Shown piece by piece: positions 1 to 6,698 of a stretch of DNA of 9,378 bases. The position numbers and the translations under genes were made by a program. Origin of the DNA: an uncultured Shinella sp. (GTDB lineage: Bacteria > Pseudomonadota > Alphaproteobacteria > Rhizobiales > Rhizobiaceae); assembly GCA_946481465.1 (NCBI GenBank), contig CAMLOC010000086.1, positions 1 through 9,378 on the forward strand. Reading direction: 5' to 3'. Position 1 is the stretch's first letter; every line of letters begins with the position of its first letter. Below the pieces are notes generated by a model. The model made no database searches and was not told where the DNA came from. It saw only the letters and a list, made by a program, of their open reading frames with translations.

Positions 1-84
1 GGGCCTGCGCCCCCGTCCCGGGCGGGCGGGGGCCCCGCCCGGCCGGGGGGGGCGGCGGGGGCGCGGGCCCCCCCCCCCCCCCCC
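1..84. other. Low-complexity G/C-only sequence, probable contig-end artefact
   Basis: These 84 bases contain no A and only two T. They consist of short G and C blocks, including an 8-base G run (45-52) and a 17-base C run (68-84). No reading frame, promoter or coherent repeat unit is visible. The sequence changes abruptly to ordinary coding composition at about base 85, nine bases before the stop codon of the first gene. This is typical of low-quality homopolymer extension at a contig end. It also means the genes expected downstream of the binding protein, such as permeases and an ATPase, cannot be seen. Confidence 0.75.
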
Positions 85-93
85 ACGCCAGCC

Positions 94-1164
94 TCAGTTG
101 CCGGAAAGCAGCGCGTTCCACTTCTCGGCGGCGAGGTCGAAATTCTTCACCCAGAACGGGATGTTCTGCTGGTAGCCCTGGGCGATGCGCTCGGGCGTCG
201 AGGTGAGGAAGGAGGCGGTGACCTCGTCGACCTTCGGCTTGGCGTCCATGTGGATCGGCGTGTAGGAGGTCTTTTCCGTCAGAATCTCCTGCGAACGCTG
301 GCCGAGATAGGCATTCAGCAGCGCATAGGCGGCATCGGTGTCCTTGACGCCGACCGGGATGGTCATCTGGTCCATGACCACCAGCCAGTCCTGCCAGACG
401 GGCGTGTATGCTGCGCCGTTCTTCGCGGCGGTCATGGCGCGGCCGGTCCACATCATGATCATGTCGGCCTCGCCGGATTCGGCGAGCTGCTGGCTTTCCG
501 CGCCGGTCTTCCAGTAGATCGTGTCGGGACCGAGGTCGCGCAGCTTCTGGATGCCCTTCTCGATATCATCGGGCGTCATCGCCTTCGGGTCGCCGCCGGC
601 CGCCTTGAAGGCCTGCTCGATCAGGCCGCCGGTCGGATCGCCGCTGCCGTCGATAGCGCGGGAGCCCGGGAATTTCTCCGTGTCGAAGAAGTCCTGCCAG
701 TTCTTCGGCGGATTGTCCTTGTAGGTCTCGGTCTTGTACATGAAGATGACGCCGTAGTTCATCGCCGGAACCGAGCATTCGCCGACCTGGTTCGGCGGGA
801 TCTTCGAGACGTCGAGTTTTGAGAAGTCGAGTTTCTGGAACAGCGTGCCGCAATGCACGTAGGGTGGCAGGTCGGCGGTGTCGACCACGTCCCAGGTGAC
901 GTTGCCGGCGTCGACCTGGGCCTTCAGCTTGGCAATCTCCGTCGGGCCGTCGTTGAGCAGCGTCACGCCGGATTTTTCGACGAATTCCTGGAGGGCGGCG
1001 ACCTGGCCGTCCTGGTAGATGCCGCCATAGGAGACGAAGGTCAGCGTCTTGCCCTTGAGCGAGCCTTCCTCCACTGCGCCGGCGACCGGCTTTTCCTGTG
1101 CGAATACCGGCAACGCCAGGGCGCACGTCATCGTCAGGGCCAAAGCCCCCGCAAATTTCCTCAT
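94..1164 (-). CDS. ABC transporter substrate-binding protein, spermidine/putrescine (PotD-like) type
   Basis: This 356-residue protein is the periplasmic binding component of an ABC importer. A signal peptide is clear: basic MRK, a hydrophobic stretch to about residue 20, and an AxA-like site with likely cleavage after VFA (residue 22). The mature part opens with a GKTLTFVSYGG strand and continues with a KLKAQVDAGNVTWDVVD segment, the layout of the family 1/COG0687 polyamine-type binding proteins. Its length is close to that of PotD (about 350 residues). The ATG at 1164 is preceded by GGGAG eight bases upstream. It lies 45 bp downstream of the regulator gene on the same strand, so the two are probably co-transcribed. 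Its permease and ATPase partners would lie off the left edge, which is damaged. Polyamine specificity is inferred from family only; related proteins bind other amines or amino-acid-like cations. Confidence 0.88.
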   Translation of the reverse strand: MRKFAGALALTMTCALALPVFAQEKPVAGAVEEGSLKGKTLTFVSYGGIYQDGQVAALQEFVEKSGVTLLNDGPTEIAKLKAQVDAGNVTWDVVDTADLPPYVHCGTLFQKLDFSKLDVSKIPPNQVGECSVPAMNYGVIFMYKTETYKDNPPKNWQDFFDTEKFPGSRAIDGSGDPTGGLIEQAFKAAGGDPKAMTPDDIEKGIQKLRDLGPDTIYWKTGAESQQLAESGEADMIMMWTGRAMTAAKNGAAYTPVWQDWLVVMDQMTIPVGVKDTDAAYALLNAYLGQRSQEILTEKTSYTPIHMDAKPKVDEVTASFLTSTPERIAQGYQQNIPFWVKNFDLAAEKWNALLSGN

Positions 1165-1209
1165 CGTTGATACTCCCAGTAGCGCTCGCGTGGATTGCTC
1201 CCGCCGCGG

Positions 1210-1827
1210 TTACGAGCCCGTCCGTGGCAGGTACTTGTCGAGGTCGTCCGCGACGCTGGTGGGCGGCGCGATCATCCAGAGAACTTCGGCCGGTTCCGTG
1301 CCGATATTCACGGTCTTGTGCGGAACCGAGGTCGGGTATTCGATGCTGTCGCCAGCCGACAGCACATGGCGTTCCTCGCCGAGGGTAAGCTCCACCTTGC
1401 CCCTGAGGACCAGGAAGAGTTCATGCGAATCCCCGTGGCTGTAGGGCTTGTCGCCCGTCGAGCCGCCGGGATCGAATTCACCGATATAGACCTCCATGTC
1501 GCGGATCGGCCGCCGCGACAGAAGCATTTTCCGATAGCCTTCGGCCGGCGGCAGGGCAGGGCGCTCGTGCTTGCGCAAGACGCGGCCGACGGGCGGGGCG
1601 GTCTCCTCGAAGAGATCCGTCAGGCTGATGCCGAGCGCGCCGGCAATGCGTATCAGCGTGCTGGTGTTGACGCCGCTGAGGCCGCGTTCGAGCTGGCTGA
1701 GGAAGCTTGCCGTCGTGCCGGTGGCTTCGCCGAGCGTGCGCAGAGACATGCGGCGGGCGGTGCGGAAGGTCTTCACCTTCTCGCCGACGGCAGCCTGATT
1801 TCTCGTCGCGAGCGCGATATCGTCCAT
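1210..1827 (-). CDS. XRE-family transcriptional regulator with C-terminal cupin domain (PuuR/SutR-like)
   Basis: A 205-residue cytoplasmic DNA-binding regulator. An HTH_3 domain spans about residues 14-75, with the recognition region around TASFLSQLERGLSG and the usual ISLTDLF end. A small cupin covers about residues 125-190 (SHGDSHELFLVLRG, then GDSIEYPTSVPHKTVN). The HTH-plus-cupin architecture is that of PuuR, which senses putrescine, and of SutR. The polyamine-type binding protein just downstream fits such a role. I chose the ATG at 1827 because GAGGAG sits seven bases before it. The ATG at 1833 is only one base from that SD, and the GTG at 1842 lies upstream of it. In the cupin, the first HxH is replaced by H131-G-D133, while H135, E136 and H170 remain, so metal binding may be altered. 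Autoregulation is likely because an inverted repeat overlaps its leader (1840-1860). Confidence 0.88.
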   Translation of the reverse strand: MDDIALATRNQAAVGEKVKTFRTARRMSLRTLGEATGTTASFLSQLERGLSGVNTSTLIRIAGALGISLTDLFEETAPPVGRVLRKHERPALPPAEGYRKMLLSRRPIRDMEVYIGEFDPGGSTGDKPYSHGDSHELFLVLRGKVELTLGEERHVLSAGDSIEYPTSVPHKTVNIGTEPAEVLWMIAPPTSVADDLDKYLPRTGS

Positions 1828-1839
1828 GGCCATGCTCCT

Positions 1840-1860
1840 CACTTAACAACGTATTAAGTG
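1840..1860 (-). promoter_or_regulatory. Perfect inverted repeat, likely autoregulatory operator of the XRE-cupin gene
   Basis: CACTTAA-N7-TTAAGTG is a perfect 7-bp inverted repeat over 21 bp. It ends just before the regulator's SD (ctcctc at 1835-1840 on the plus strand), sharing one base with it. A possible promoter reads TTGCCA (1871-1876)-N17-TACGTT (1848-1853) on the minus strand. Its -10 is weak, but this would put the repeat over the -10 and start site, the usual place for repression. Two-fold symmetry fits a dimeric HTH_3 protein. Operator function and the identity of the bound protein are inferred. Confidence 0.6.
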
Positions 1861-1880
1861 AAGGGCGTTTTGGCAACAGC

Positions 1881-1912
1881 TAAAAATAGCCGGCAGCGGA
1901 TTTTGCGCCGGC
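1881..1912 (-). terminator. Rho-independent terminator of the catabolic operon
   Basis: Read on the minus strand, GCCGGC arms at 1907-1912 and 1889-1894 form a stem that can be extended by a GC/GC pair with one bulged base. The loop is AAAATCC. TATTTTTA (1888-1881) follows at once. The structure begins 2 bp after the TAG stop of the flavoenzyme gene. It separates the three-enzyme operon from the regulator/binding-protein unit, which therefore needs its own promoter. Confidence 0.72.
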
Positions 1913-1914
1913 AG

Positions 1915-3867
1915 CTAGAGTGCGCTTGCAATCCTCAGCCCGTCATAGACGGCCTCTTCCGCGGTGCGCGGCGCGAGGCAATCGCCGATGAGGTGAACCT
2001 CCGTCGCCAACCCCGCCAGCCTTTCCCGCAGGTCGTCGGCCGGCGCGTGCCCCAGGCAGAGGACGAGCGTGTCCACGCCCTCGAAGACGATCGGCTGTTC
2101 GCTGACGGTGTGCTGGAGGTAGACCGTGCCGCTGTCGCAGCCGTAGAGCCGGGCATAGGGGGTGATGCCGACGCCCTTCCGGTGCAGTTCGGCGGCGATG
2201 TTGTCGCGCACATAGAGCGGCAGGAGCTCGCCGGGATGGGTGCCGTTGACGGCAAGCTCGACGCTGCAGCCGTTGTCGACGAGCAGCTCGGCAATGCCGG
2301 GGCCGATCCAGTCGCAGCGCCAGTCGGCGACGATGACGCGGTTGCCGGTCTTCACCTCCCGGCGCAGCACCTGCCAGGCATCGACGATCTGCACGCTGCC
2401 GTCGGCGGGGATATCGGGCAGGTAGGGCGTGGCGCCCGTCGCGAGCACGACCGCGTCGGGCCTCTCGCGCTCCACGAGGGCCGCATCGACGCGACAGCCC
2501 TTGACCACGCGCACCTGCGCCAGTTCCAGTTCGCGCGAAAGATTGGTGATGATGCCGCCGAACTCCGCGCGGCGCGGCAATTGCTGGGCAAGCAGCGCCT
2601 GCCCGCCGAGCTGGCTTGCGGCTTCATAGAGCGTGACGCGGTGGCCGCGCGCGGCCGCGACGGCGGCGGCCTTCATGCCGCCCGGCCCGCCGCCGATCAC
2701 CATGACCGTCTTCGGCTCGACCGCCGGGACAAGCGTGCCGAAGGCAAGCTCGCGGCCGGTTTCCGGATGCTGGATGCAGGAGATCGGCACGCCGCGGTGG
2801 AAATGGCCGATGCAGGCCTGGTTGCAGGCGATGCAGGCGCGGATATCGTCGGTGCGGCCGTCTTCCGCCTTCTCCGGCATATCCGGATCGCAGATCAGCG
2901 CGCGCGTCATGCCGCAGACATCGGCCGCGCCCCCGGCGATGACCGCCTCGGCCTCCTGCGGCTGGTTGATGCGGCCCGCGACGAAGACCGGCACGTTCAG
3001 CGCCTTGCGGAAGCGGGCGGCATCGCTTGCAAGATAGGCGCTGGCATAGGCCATGGGCGGCACGATATGCACCGCGCCGCCGAGCGAGGCGGAGGTGCCG
3101 GTCGTGACGCTGACATAGTCGATGAGCGGTTCGAGCAGCCGGCAGCCGTCCAGCGCCTCGTCGGGCGTCAGGCCGTTCTCGTCGCGGTCGCCGGCGCTGA
3201 TGCGCAGGCCGACGACGAAATCTTCCGACGTTGCCGCGCGGATCGCCTTCAGCGCCTCTTCGGCAAAACGCAGCCGGTTCTCCAGCGATCCGCCGTAGCC
3301 GTCCGTGCGGCGGTTGACGCGCGGGTTCAGGAACTGCGCCGGCAGGTAGCCGTGGCTCGCCACCAGTTCCACGCCGTCGACGCCGGCCGCTTGCATGCGC
3401 CGGGCCGCCGCGCCGTAGCCGGCGACGATCTCGTCGATCATCGCCTGGTCGAGCGCGCGCGGCATCACGCGGAACCGCTCGTTGGGCGTGACGGAGGGGG
3501 CATAGGCCACCGTCAGCAGCCCGTCGCCGCCCTCCATGATCTCCCGGCCGGGATGGAAAAGCTGGGAGAAGAGCGCCGCGCCGTGGGCATGGCAGGTTGC
3601 CGCCAGCCGGCGGTAGCCCTCGATGCAGCCGTCGTCCGTCGCCATCAGCATGTGCGAGGTGTAGCGCGCCGTCTCGTGCACGCCGGCGACCTGGGAGACG
3701 ATGAGGCCGACGCCGCCCTTCGCCCGCGCCTCGTGATAGGCGACGAGGGCCGCGTTGACGCGCCCGTCCGTCGGCAGCGTCGTGTCGTGGCCGGTGGACA
3801 TGATGCGGTTCTTCAGCCGCACGCCGCGGATGGTGAGGGGCTGGAAGAGGTGCGCAAAGGGGCTCAT
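1915..3867 (-). CDS. FMN/4Fe-4S/FAD oxidoreductase, trimethylamine dehydrogenase / 2,4-dienoyl-CoA reductase / N-demethylase family
   Basis: A 650-residue cytoplasmic multi-cofactor flavoenzyme. Residues 1-340 form an Old-Yellow-Enzyme TIM barrel that binds FMN. Its marks are FxPLTIRGVRLKNRI, SHGYLPAQFLNPRVNRR (171-187), YGGSLENR (191-198), and GM-TRALICDPDMPEK near its end. A 4Fe-4S site follows: C345-x2-C348-x3-C352-x11-C364. An FAD/NAD fold begins at VMVIGGGPGGMKAAA (388-402), with ATGATP at 476-481. The second nucleotide-binding region (VIVADWRCDWIGPGIAELL, 511-529) lacks GxGxxG, as in trimethylamine dehydrogenase-type enzymes. This favours amine oxidation or N-demethylation over NADPH-dependent enoyl reduction; substrates such as N-methylproline are possible but unproven. 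I chose the ATG at 3867 because the barrel starts there and it overlaps the stop of a well-initiated small ORF (ATGA). The in-frame ATG at 3906 has no SD. It is the last gene of the operon. Confidence 0.87.
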   Translation of the reverse strand: MSPFAHLFQPLTIRGVRLKNRIMSTGHDTTLPTDGRVNAALVAYHEARAKGGVGLIVSQVAGVHETARYTSHMLMATDDGCIEGYRRLAATCHAHGAALFSQLFHPGREIMEGGDGLLTVAYAPSVTPNERFRVMPRALDQAMIDEIVAGYGAAARRMQAAGVDGVELVASHGYLPAQFLNPRVNRRTDGYGGSLENRLRFAEEALKAIRAATSEDFVVGLRISAGDRDENGLTPDEALDGCRLLEPLIDYVSVTTGTSASLGGAVHIVPPMAYASAYLASDAARFRKALNVPVFVAGRINQPQEAEAVIAGGAADVCGMTRALICDPDMPEKAEDGRTDDIRACIACNQACIGHFHRGVPISCIQHPETGRELAFGTLVPAVEPKTVMVIGGGPGGMKAAAVAAARGHRVTLYEAASQLGGQALLAQQLPRRAEFGGIITNLSRELELAQVRVVKGCRVDAALVERERPDAVVLATGATPYLPDIPADGSVQIVDAWQVLRREVKTGNRVIVADWRCDWIGPGIAELLVDNGCSVELAVNGTHPGELLPLYVRDNIAAELHRKGVGITPYARLYGCDSGTVYLQHTVSEQPIVFEGVDTLVLCLGHAPADDLRERLAGLATEVHLIGDCLAPRTAEEAVYDGLRIASAL

Positions 3868-3929
3868 ACGGCGCCCCCGGCCTTGCGACAGAGGCGCATG
3901 GCGCATCCGACAGACACGATCCCGTTCAT
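3864..3929 (-). CDS. Possible 21-residue leader/coupling peptide upstream of the flavoenzyme
   Basis: An ATG at 3929 is preceded by AGGAGG with a five-base spacer, the best SD in this part of the operon. The frame runs 21 codons (starts MNGIVSVGC, ends RKAGGAV) and stops at a TGA sharing the ATGA overlap with the flavoenzyme start at 3867. The flavoenzyme start itself has only a poor SD (AAGG about 12 bases away). The arrangement suggests that ribosomes load on the small ORF and re-initiate on the large gene. The peptide has two Cys and several basic residues and I recognise no family. It lies 41 bp after the stop of the upstream amidohydrolase. It could simply be a translational coupling device with no peptide function, and it could be fortuitous. 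Confidence 0.45.
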   Translation of the reverse strand: MNGIVSVGCAMRLCRKAGGAV

Positions 3930-3970
3930 CCGGTCCTCCTTCCCGAGCGGCGAAACGCGATGCTTATATT

Positions 3971-5170
3971 TTATCCCGGGTCAAAAATCGACGCCTCCGC
4001 CAACACGCCCTCGCGCACCAGCACGCGACCGCGGCGGATGACGGTGCGCCTTTGCGGCGTCAGCGCCACGGCCTCGGCGACCGTACGGGCGGGAACCAGC
4101 ACGAGATCGCCGAAATCGCCCTCGGCAAGGCCGTAGCCGGGAAGCCCGAGGCCTTCCGCGCCGCCGAAGGTGCAGATGCGGGCGGTCTCGGCAAGGTCGG
4201 CATCGTTGGTCATGCCGTTGCGCTGGGCGAGATATTTCGCCCGCTCCAGCATGTCGCCATTGCCCCACGGCTCCCAGGTGCCCTGGATGCCGTCCGAGCC
4301 GGAGGCGACGATAAGGCCGCATTCGCGCATCAGGCGCAGCGGTAAAGCGGGGGCGGCCGGGCTGCCGACCGTCATCACCGAAATGCGCTCCGCCGCCAGC
4401 GCCTCGATCAGCGCGCGCTGGCGGGCGGGCTCCAGCATGCCGAGGCAATAGGCGTGGCTCACCATGACGCGGCCCTGCAAGGCAAGCGCCCGGGTGCGCT
4501 CGACGATCAGTTCGAGGCAGAACGCGCCGAGATCGCCGGGCTCGTGCAGGTGGATGTCGACGGGTTTCGCATACTTGTCGGCGAGCGCGAAGATCGCGTC
4601 GAGATGGCGCACCGGATCGCGCTCGATCGTCGCCGGATCGATGCCGCCGACAATATCGGCCCCGGCCGCCATCGCCGCGTCCATCAGGTCGAACGTACCG
4701 TCGCGCGGCAGCATGCCGCTCTGGGGAAAGGCGACGACCTGCACATCCACGAGATCGCGGAGGGCCGCGCGGGTTTCGAGGACGCCCTCGATATTGGCGA
4801 GGCCGATTTCCGTATCGACGTCGACATGGCTGCGGATGTGCAGCACGCCGTAGCGCAGCGTCTGGAGGATCTGGCGGGCCGATTGCCGGCGCGCGTTCAT
4901 GTCGCGTTCGCGCTTGGCCTTGCGGTCGGCGAGGATGCGTTCGTTGCGGGTCGGCCCGATACGGTTCTCGAACCAGTCCATGCCGATCAGTGTCTTGTCG
5001 AGATGGGTATGCGCCTCGACGAGGCCGGGCAGCGCGATGCAGCCGGCCGCGTCGATCGTTTCCGCCGGCGTTTCGCCGGCCGCCGCGCTGAAACGGCCGC
5101 CGCGGATGAGAAGGTCGGCCGGTTCGCCGCCGAAGGGGCGGGCGTTGCGGATGAGAAGGTCGCTCGTCAT
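3971..5170 (-). CDS. Amidohydrolase, cytosine deaminase (CodA)/AtzC-like
   Basis: A 399-residue cytoplasmic metal-dependent hydrolase. All expected residues of the CodA-type barrel are present: H54-T-H56-L-D-K, the Q150-bearing AFPQSG segment (CodA uses the matching Gln for substrate contact), H207-x-x-E210, H239 (VSHAYCLG) and D293 in SGSDGIQGTWEPWG. The C-terminal half of the small beta domain (GDFGDLVLVPA, then TVIRRGRVLVREG) is intact. Family members deaminate cytosine or isocytosine, or hydrolyse N-alkylated triazine rings such as N-isopropylammelide; the ring or amidine substrate here is unknown. The ATG at 5170 has GGAGA seven bases upstream and lies 20 bp after the stop of the preceding amidohydrolase, so the two are co-transcribed. 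Translation of the longer open frame to 5458 would overlap that gene and gives an Arg/Pro-rich shadow, so it is rejected. Confidence 0.9.
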   Translation of the reverse strand: MTSDLLIRNARPFGGEPADLLIRGGRFSAAAGETPAETIDAAGCIALPGLVEAHTHLDKTLIGMDWFENRIGPTRNERILADRKAKRERDMNARRQSARQILQTLRYGVLHIRSHVDVDTEIGLANIEGVLETRAALRDLVDVQVVAFPQSGMLPRDGTFDLMDAAMAAGADIVGGIDPATIERDPVRHLDAIFALADKYAKPVDIHLHEPGDLGAFCLELIVERTRALALQGRVMVSHAYCLGMLEPARQRALIEALAAERISVMTVGSPAAPALPLRLMRECGLIVASGSDGIQGTWEPWGNGDMLERAKYLAQRNGMTNDADLAETARICTFGGAEGLGLPGYGLAEGDFGDLVLVPARTVAEAVALTPQRRTVIRRGRVLVREGVLAEASIFDPG

Positions 5171-5190
5171 GCTGTTCTCCCTGTTCGGCT

Positions 5191-6558
5191 TCAGGCGCGG
5201 CCGGCGCGGCGCATCGCCAGGTGGAAGGCTCTTTCTGCGCGGTCGAGGATGGCGCCCTCGTCGGCGTGCAGCAGTTTCCGCCCGCGCATCAGCACGCGGC
5301 CGCCGACGATGGTCGTGTCCACATCCGCCCCGTTGGCGAAGCGCGCGAGGCGCTGCACCGGATCGACCGGCGGCCAGAGATGCGGCTGGCGCATGTCGAT
5401 AAGGAGGATGTCGGCGCGCTTGCCGACGTCCAGCGAGCCGATCTCGTCTTCCATGCAAAGTGCGCGGGCGCCCTCGATCGTCGCCATTTCGAGAAGCTGG
5501 AGCGGCGGCAGCACGGTATCGTCGCAGAAATGCCGGGCATGGTAGCGGTGCGCCTGGAACATGTTGCGGAACATGTCGAAGGAGCGGTCGGGTGCGGCGG
5601 CATCCGTGCCGAGCGAGACGGTGATGCCGTCCGCCATCAGCTCCGGCGCCGGGCAGCGCCCGTAGACGGACATCAGCGCGCTCGGATTGTGTGCCACCTT
5701 GGCGCCGGTGCGTTTCAGCACCGCGCGGTCCGCCTCGGTGAGGTCGATGCAGTGGGCGAGCAGCGAGTGGCCGTCGAACAGGCCGAGCCGGGCGTCGTTG
5801 GCGGCGATCGAGCCGTCGCGGTGGCCGTCCTGCACCAGGAGCACGCCTTTTTCCCGCGCAAGGTCGCGCGCCCGGCGCGAGAGGGCGAAGACCGCCTGGT
5901 CCTCCAGTTCGCCGGCGTCGAAGACGGGGAGGGAGAGGGCGAGCCGCAGCCGGTCGTCGCGGCCCGACCAGGCGTCGAACAACGCGGCGCAGACGGTCAA
6001 TTGTGTATCCGGCGATACGGTGATTTCGTCATACGATTTTTCGTCGTGCCTGCGATAGACACTCCTTGCCGAAGGCCGGTTGGGGCCGATGGCCAGCACC
6101 TCGCGCAGGCCCATTTCGGCAATGGCGGCAAGGTGGGCCTCGGCCGCGTCCGGCGCTTCGGTGCGCATGATGTCCGGTCCGCCGCCGAAGAGCAGCGTCG
6201 CGGTGGTGGTGCCGCACCGGATGCGTTCGGCGGCCGAAAGCGCGGCCTCTGCCGCCCAGAATTCCGGATCCGTCGCCTCGGCGTAGATTCGGCCGGTGAT
6301 CGCCATCCAGTCTTCCGAACCGCCGCCGAGACCCTTGGTCAGCATGTGCCCGGCATGGGCGTGGGTGTCGATCAGCCCCGGCATGACGACCATGCCGGCG
6401 GCGTCGATGCGCGGCGTCTCCGGCGGGACGGCCGGCGCCTGTGTACCGACGGCGGCGATCCGCCCGTCCTGTACCAGCACGCTCGCCCCCTCCAGCACGC
6501 GCCGGCCGGCATCCATGGTGAGAACCACGCCGTTCTCGATCAGCAATGTCCCGGTCAT
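5191..6558 (-). CDS. Amidohydrolase of the ATZ/TRZ (SAH/guanine deaminase-like) group with non-canonical active site
   Basis: A 455-residue cytoplasmic amidohydrolase and first gene of the minus-strand catabolic operon. Residues 1-60 plus the C-terminus (VGKRADILLIDMRQPHLWP, then VDTTIVGGRVLMRGRKLL) form the beta-sandwich; the barrel starts at MPGLIDTHAHAGHMLTKGL. Metal-site residues seen are H66-x-H68, H269 (LLAHC) and D319 (SLGTDAAAPDRS). The usual third motif H-x-x-E aligns with Q243-D-G-H246 (LLVQDGHRDGS), so both the metal His and the proton-shuttling Glu seem to be replaced. The H-x-P substrate loop also reads LSLPVF. It therefore may not be a standard deaminase. The ATG at 6558 has GGAGG six bases upstream; the TTG at 6573 lies upstream of the SD and is not the start. 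Family assignment is secure, the reaction is not. Confidence 0.87.
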   Translation of the reverse strand: MTGTLLIENGVVLTMDAGRRVLEGASVLVQDGRIAAVGTQAPAVPPETPRIDAAGMVVMPGLIDTHAHAGHMLTKGLGGGSEDWMAITGRIYAEATDPEFWAAEAALSAAERIRCGTTTATLLFGGGPDIMRTEAPDAAEAHLAAIAEMGLREVLAIGPNRPSARSVYRRHDEKSYDEITVSPDTQLTVCAALFDAWSGRDDRLRLALSLPVFDAGELEDQAVFALSRRARDLAREKGVLLVQDGHRDGSIAANDARLGLFDGHSLLAHCIDLTEADRAVLKRTGAKVAHNPSALMSVYGRCPAPELMADGITVSLGTDAAAPDRSFDMFRNMFQAHRYHARHFCDDTVLPPLQLLEMATIEGARALCMEDEIGSLDVGKRADILLIDMRQPHLWPPVDPVQRLARFANGADVDTTIVGGRVLMRGRKLLHADEGAILDRAERAFHLAMRRAGRA

Positions 6559-6576
6559 TCGAATCCTCCGCAATTA

Positions 6577-6586
6577 TTGGATACAA
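6577..6586. promoter_or_regulatory. TTGGATACAA, putative GntR/FCD-type operator upstream of the amidohydrolase operon
   Basis: This site matches the palindrome TTGTATACAA at 9 of 10 positions and lies 18 bp upstream of the ATG at 6558, next to its SD. Sites of this shape are commonly bound by FadR/FCD-subgroup GntR repressors, often encoded near such catabolic clusters. No such regulator is in the window. The assignment rests on pattern alone. Confidence 0.4.
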
Positions 6587-6625
6587 TTTTTGCAAACTTT
6601 GTGTGCAAATTCTAGTTCTGGTATC

Positions 6626-6653
6626 TTGATATTACGTTTTCATTATGTACAGT
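6626..6653 (+). promoter_or_regulatory. Candidate promoter of the dipeptide-type importer
   Basis: TTGATA (6626-6631), a 16-bp spacer and TACAGT (6648-6653) match the sigma70-type consensus at 5/6 and 4/6 positions. Transcription would start near 6660, just upstream of the inverted repeat at 6670-6698, giving a leader of about 55 bases. TATAAA at 6684-6689 has no suitable -35 partner. Confidence 0.35.
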
Positions 6654-6669
6654 CATATTCGGAGTGATC

Positions 6670-6698
6670 GTATGCATATTTTTTATAAACGTGCATAC
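6670..6698. promoter_or_regulatory. Inverted repeat GTATGCA-N15-TGCATAC, putative operator of the importer
   Basis: Perfect 7-bp arms (6670-6676 and 6692-6698) are separated by 15 AT-rich bases. Each arm also belongs to a TTGTATACAA-like decamer: TCGTATGCAT at 6668-6677 (7/10) and GTGCATACAA at 6691-6700 (8/10). The repeat ends 17 bp before the GTG start and lies just past the candidate transcription start, a repressing position. It could also form an RNA hairpin close to the SD. Confidence 0.45.

Noticed and set aside
68..84. Poly-C tract as a phase-variable repeat
   Set aside because: It is not in a promoter or reading frame and sits inside a G/C-only block that looks like a contig-end artefact.
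3868..3906. Upstream ATG for the flavoenzyme giving 13 extra residues
   Set aside because: No SD precedes it, the extra residues are not family-like, and the conserved barrel begins at the ATG at 3867.
1858..4041. 727-codon plus-strand open frame
   Set aside because: It lies antisense to the flavoenzyme gene, its translation is Arg/Ala/Asp/His-rich without recognisable domains, and the minus strand has clear family motifs. It is a GC-rich shadow.
5171..5458. Upstream extension of the CodA-like amidohydrolase
   Set aside because: The added 96 residues are low-complexity Arg/Pro/Ala sequence overlapping the upstream gene in another frame; the ATG at 5170 has its own SD.
6559..6573. TTG start for the ATZ/TRZ-type amidohydrolase
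   Set aside because: The codons after this TTG are the SD itself (GGAGG), which is correctly spaced for the ATG at 6558.
5221..6615. 464-codon plus-strand open frame
   Set aside because: Antisense to the 455-residue amidohydrolase, which has recognisable metal-site residues and an SD-led start.
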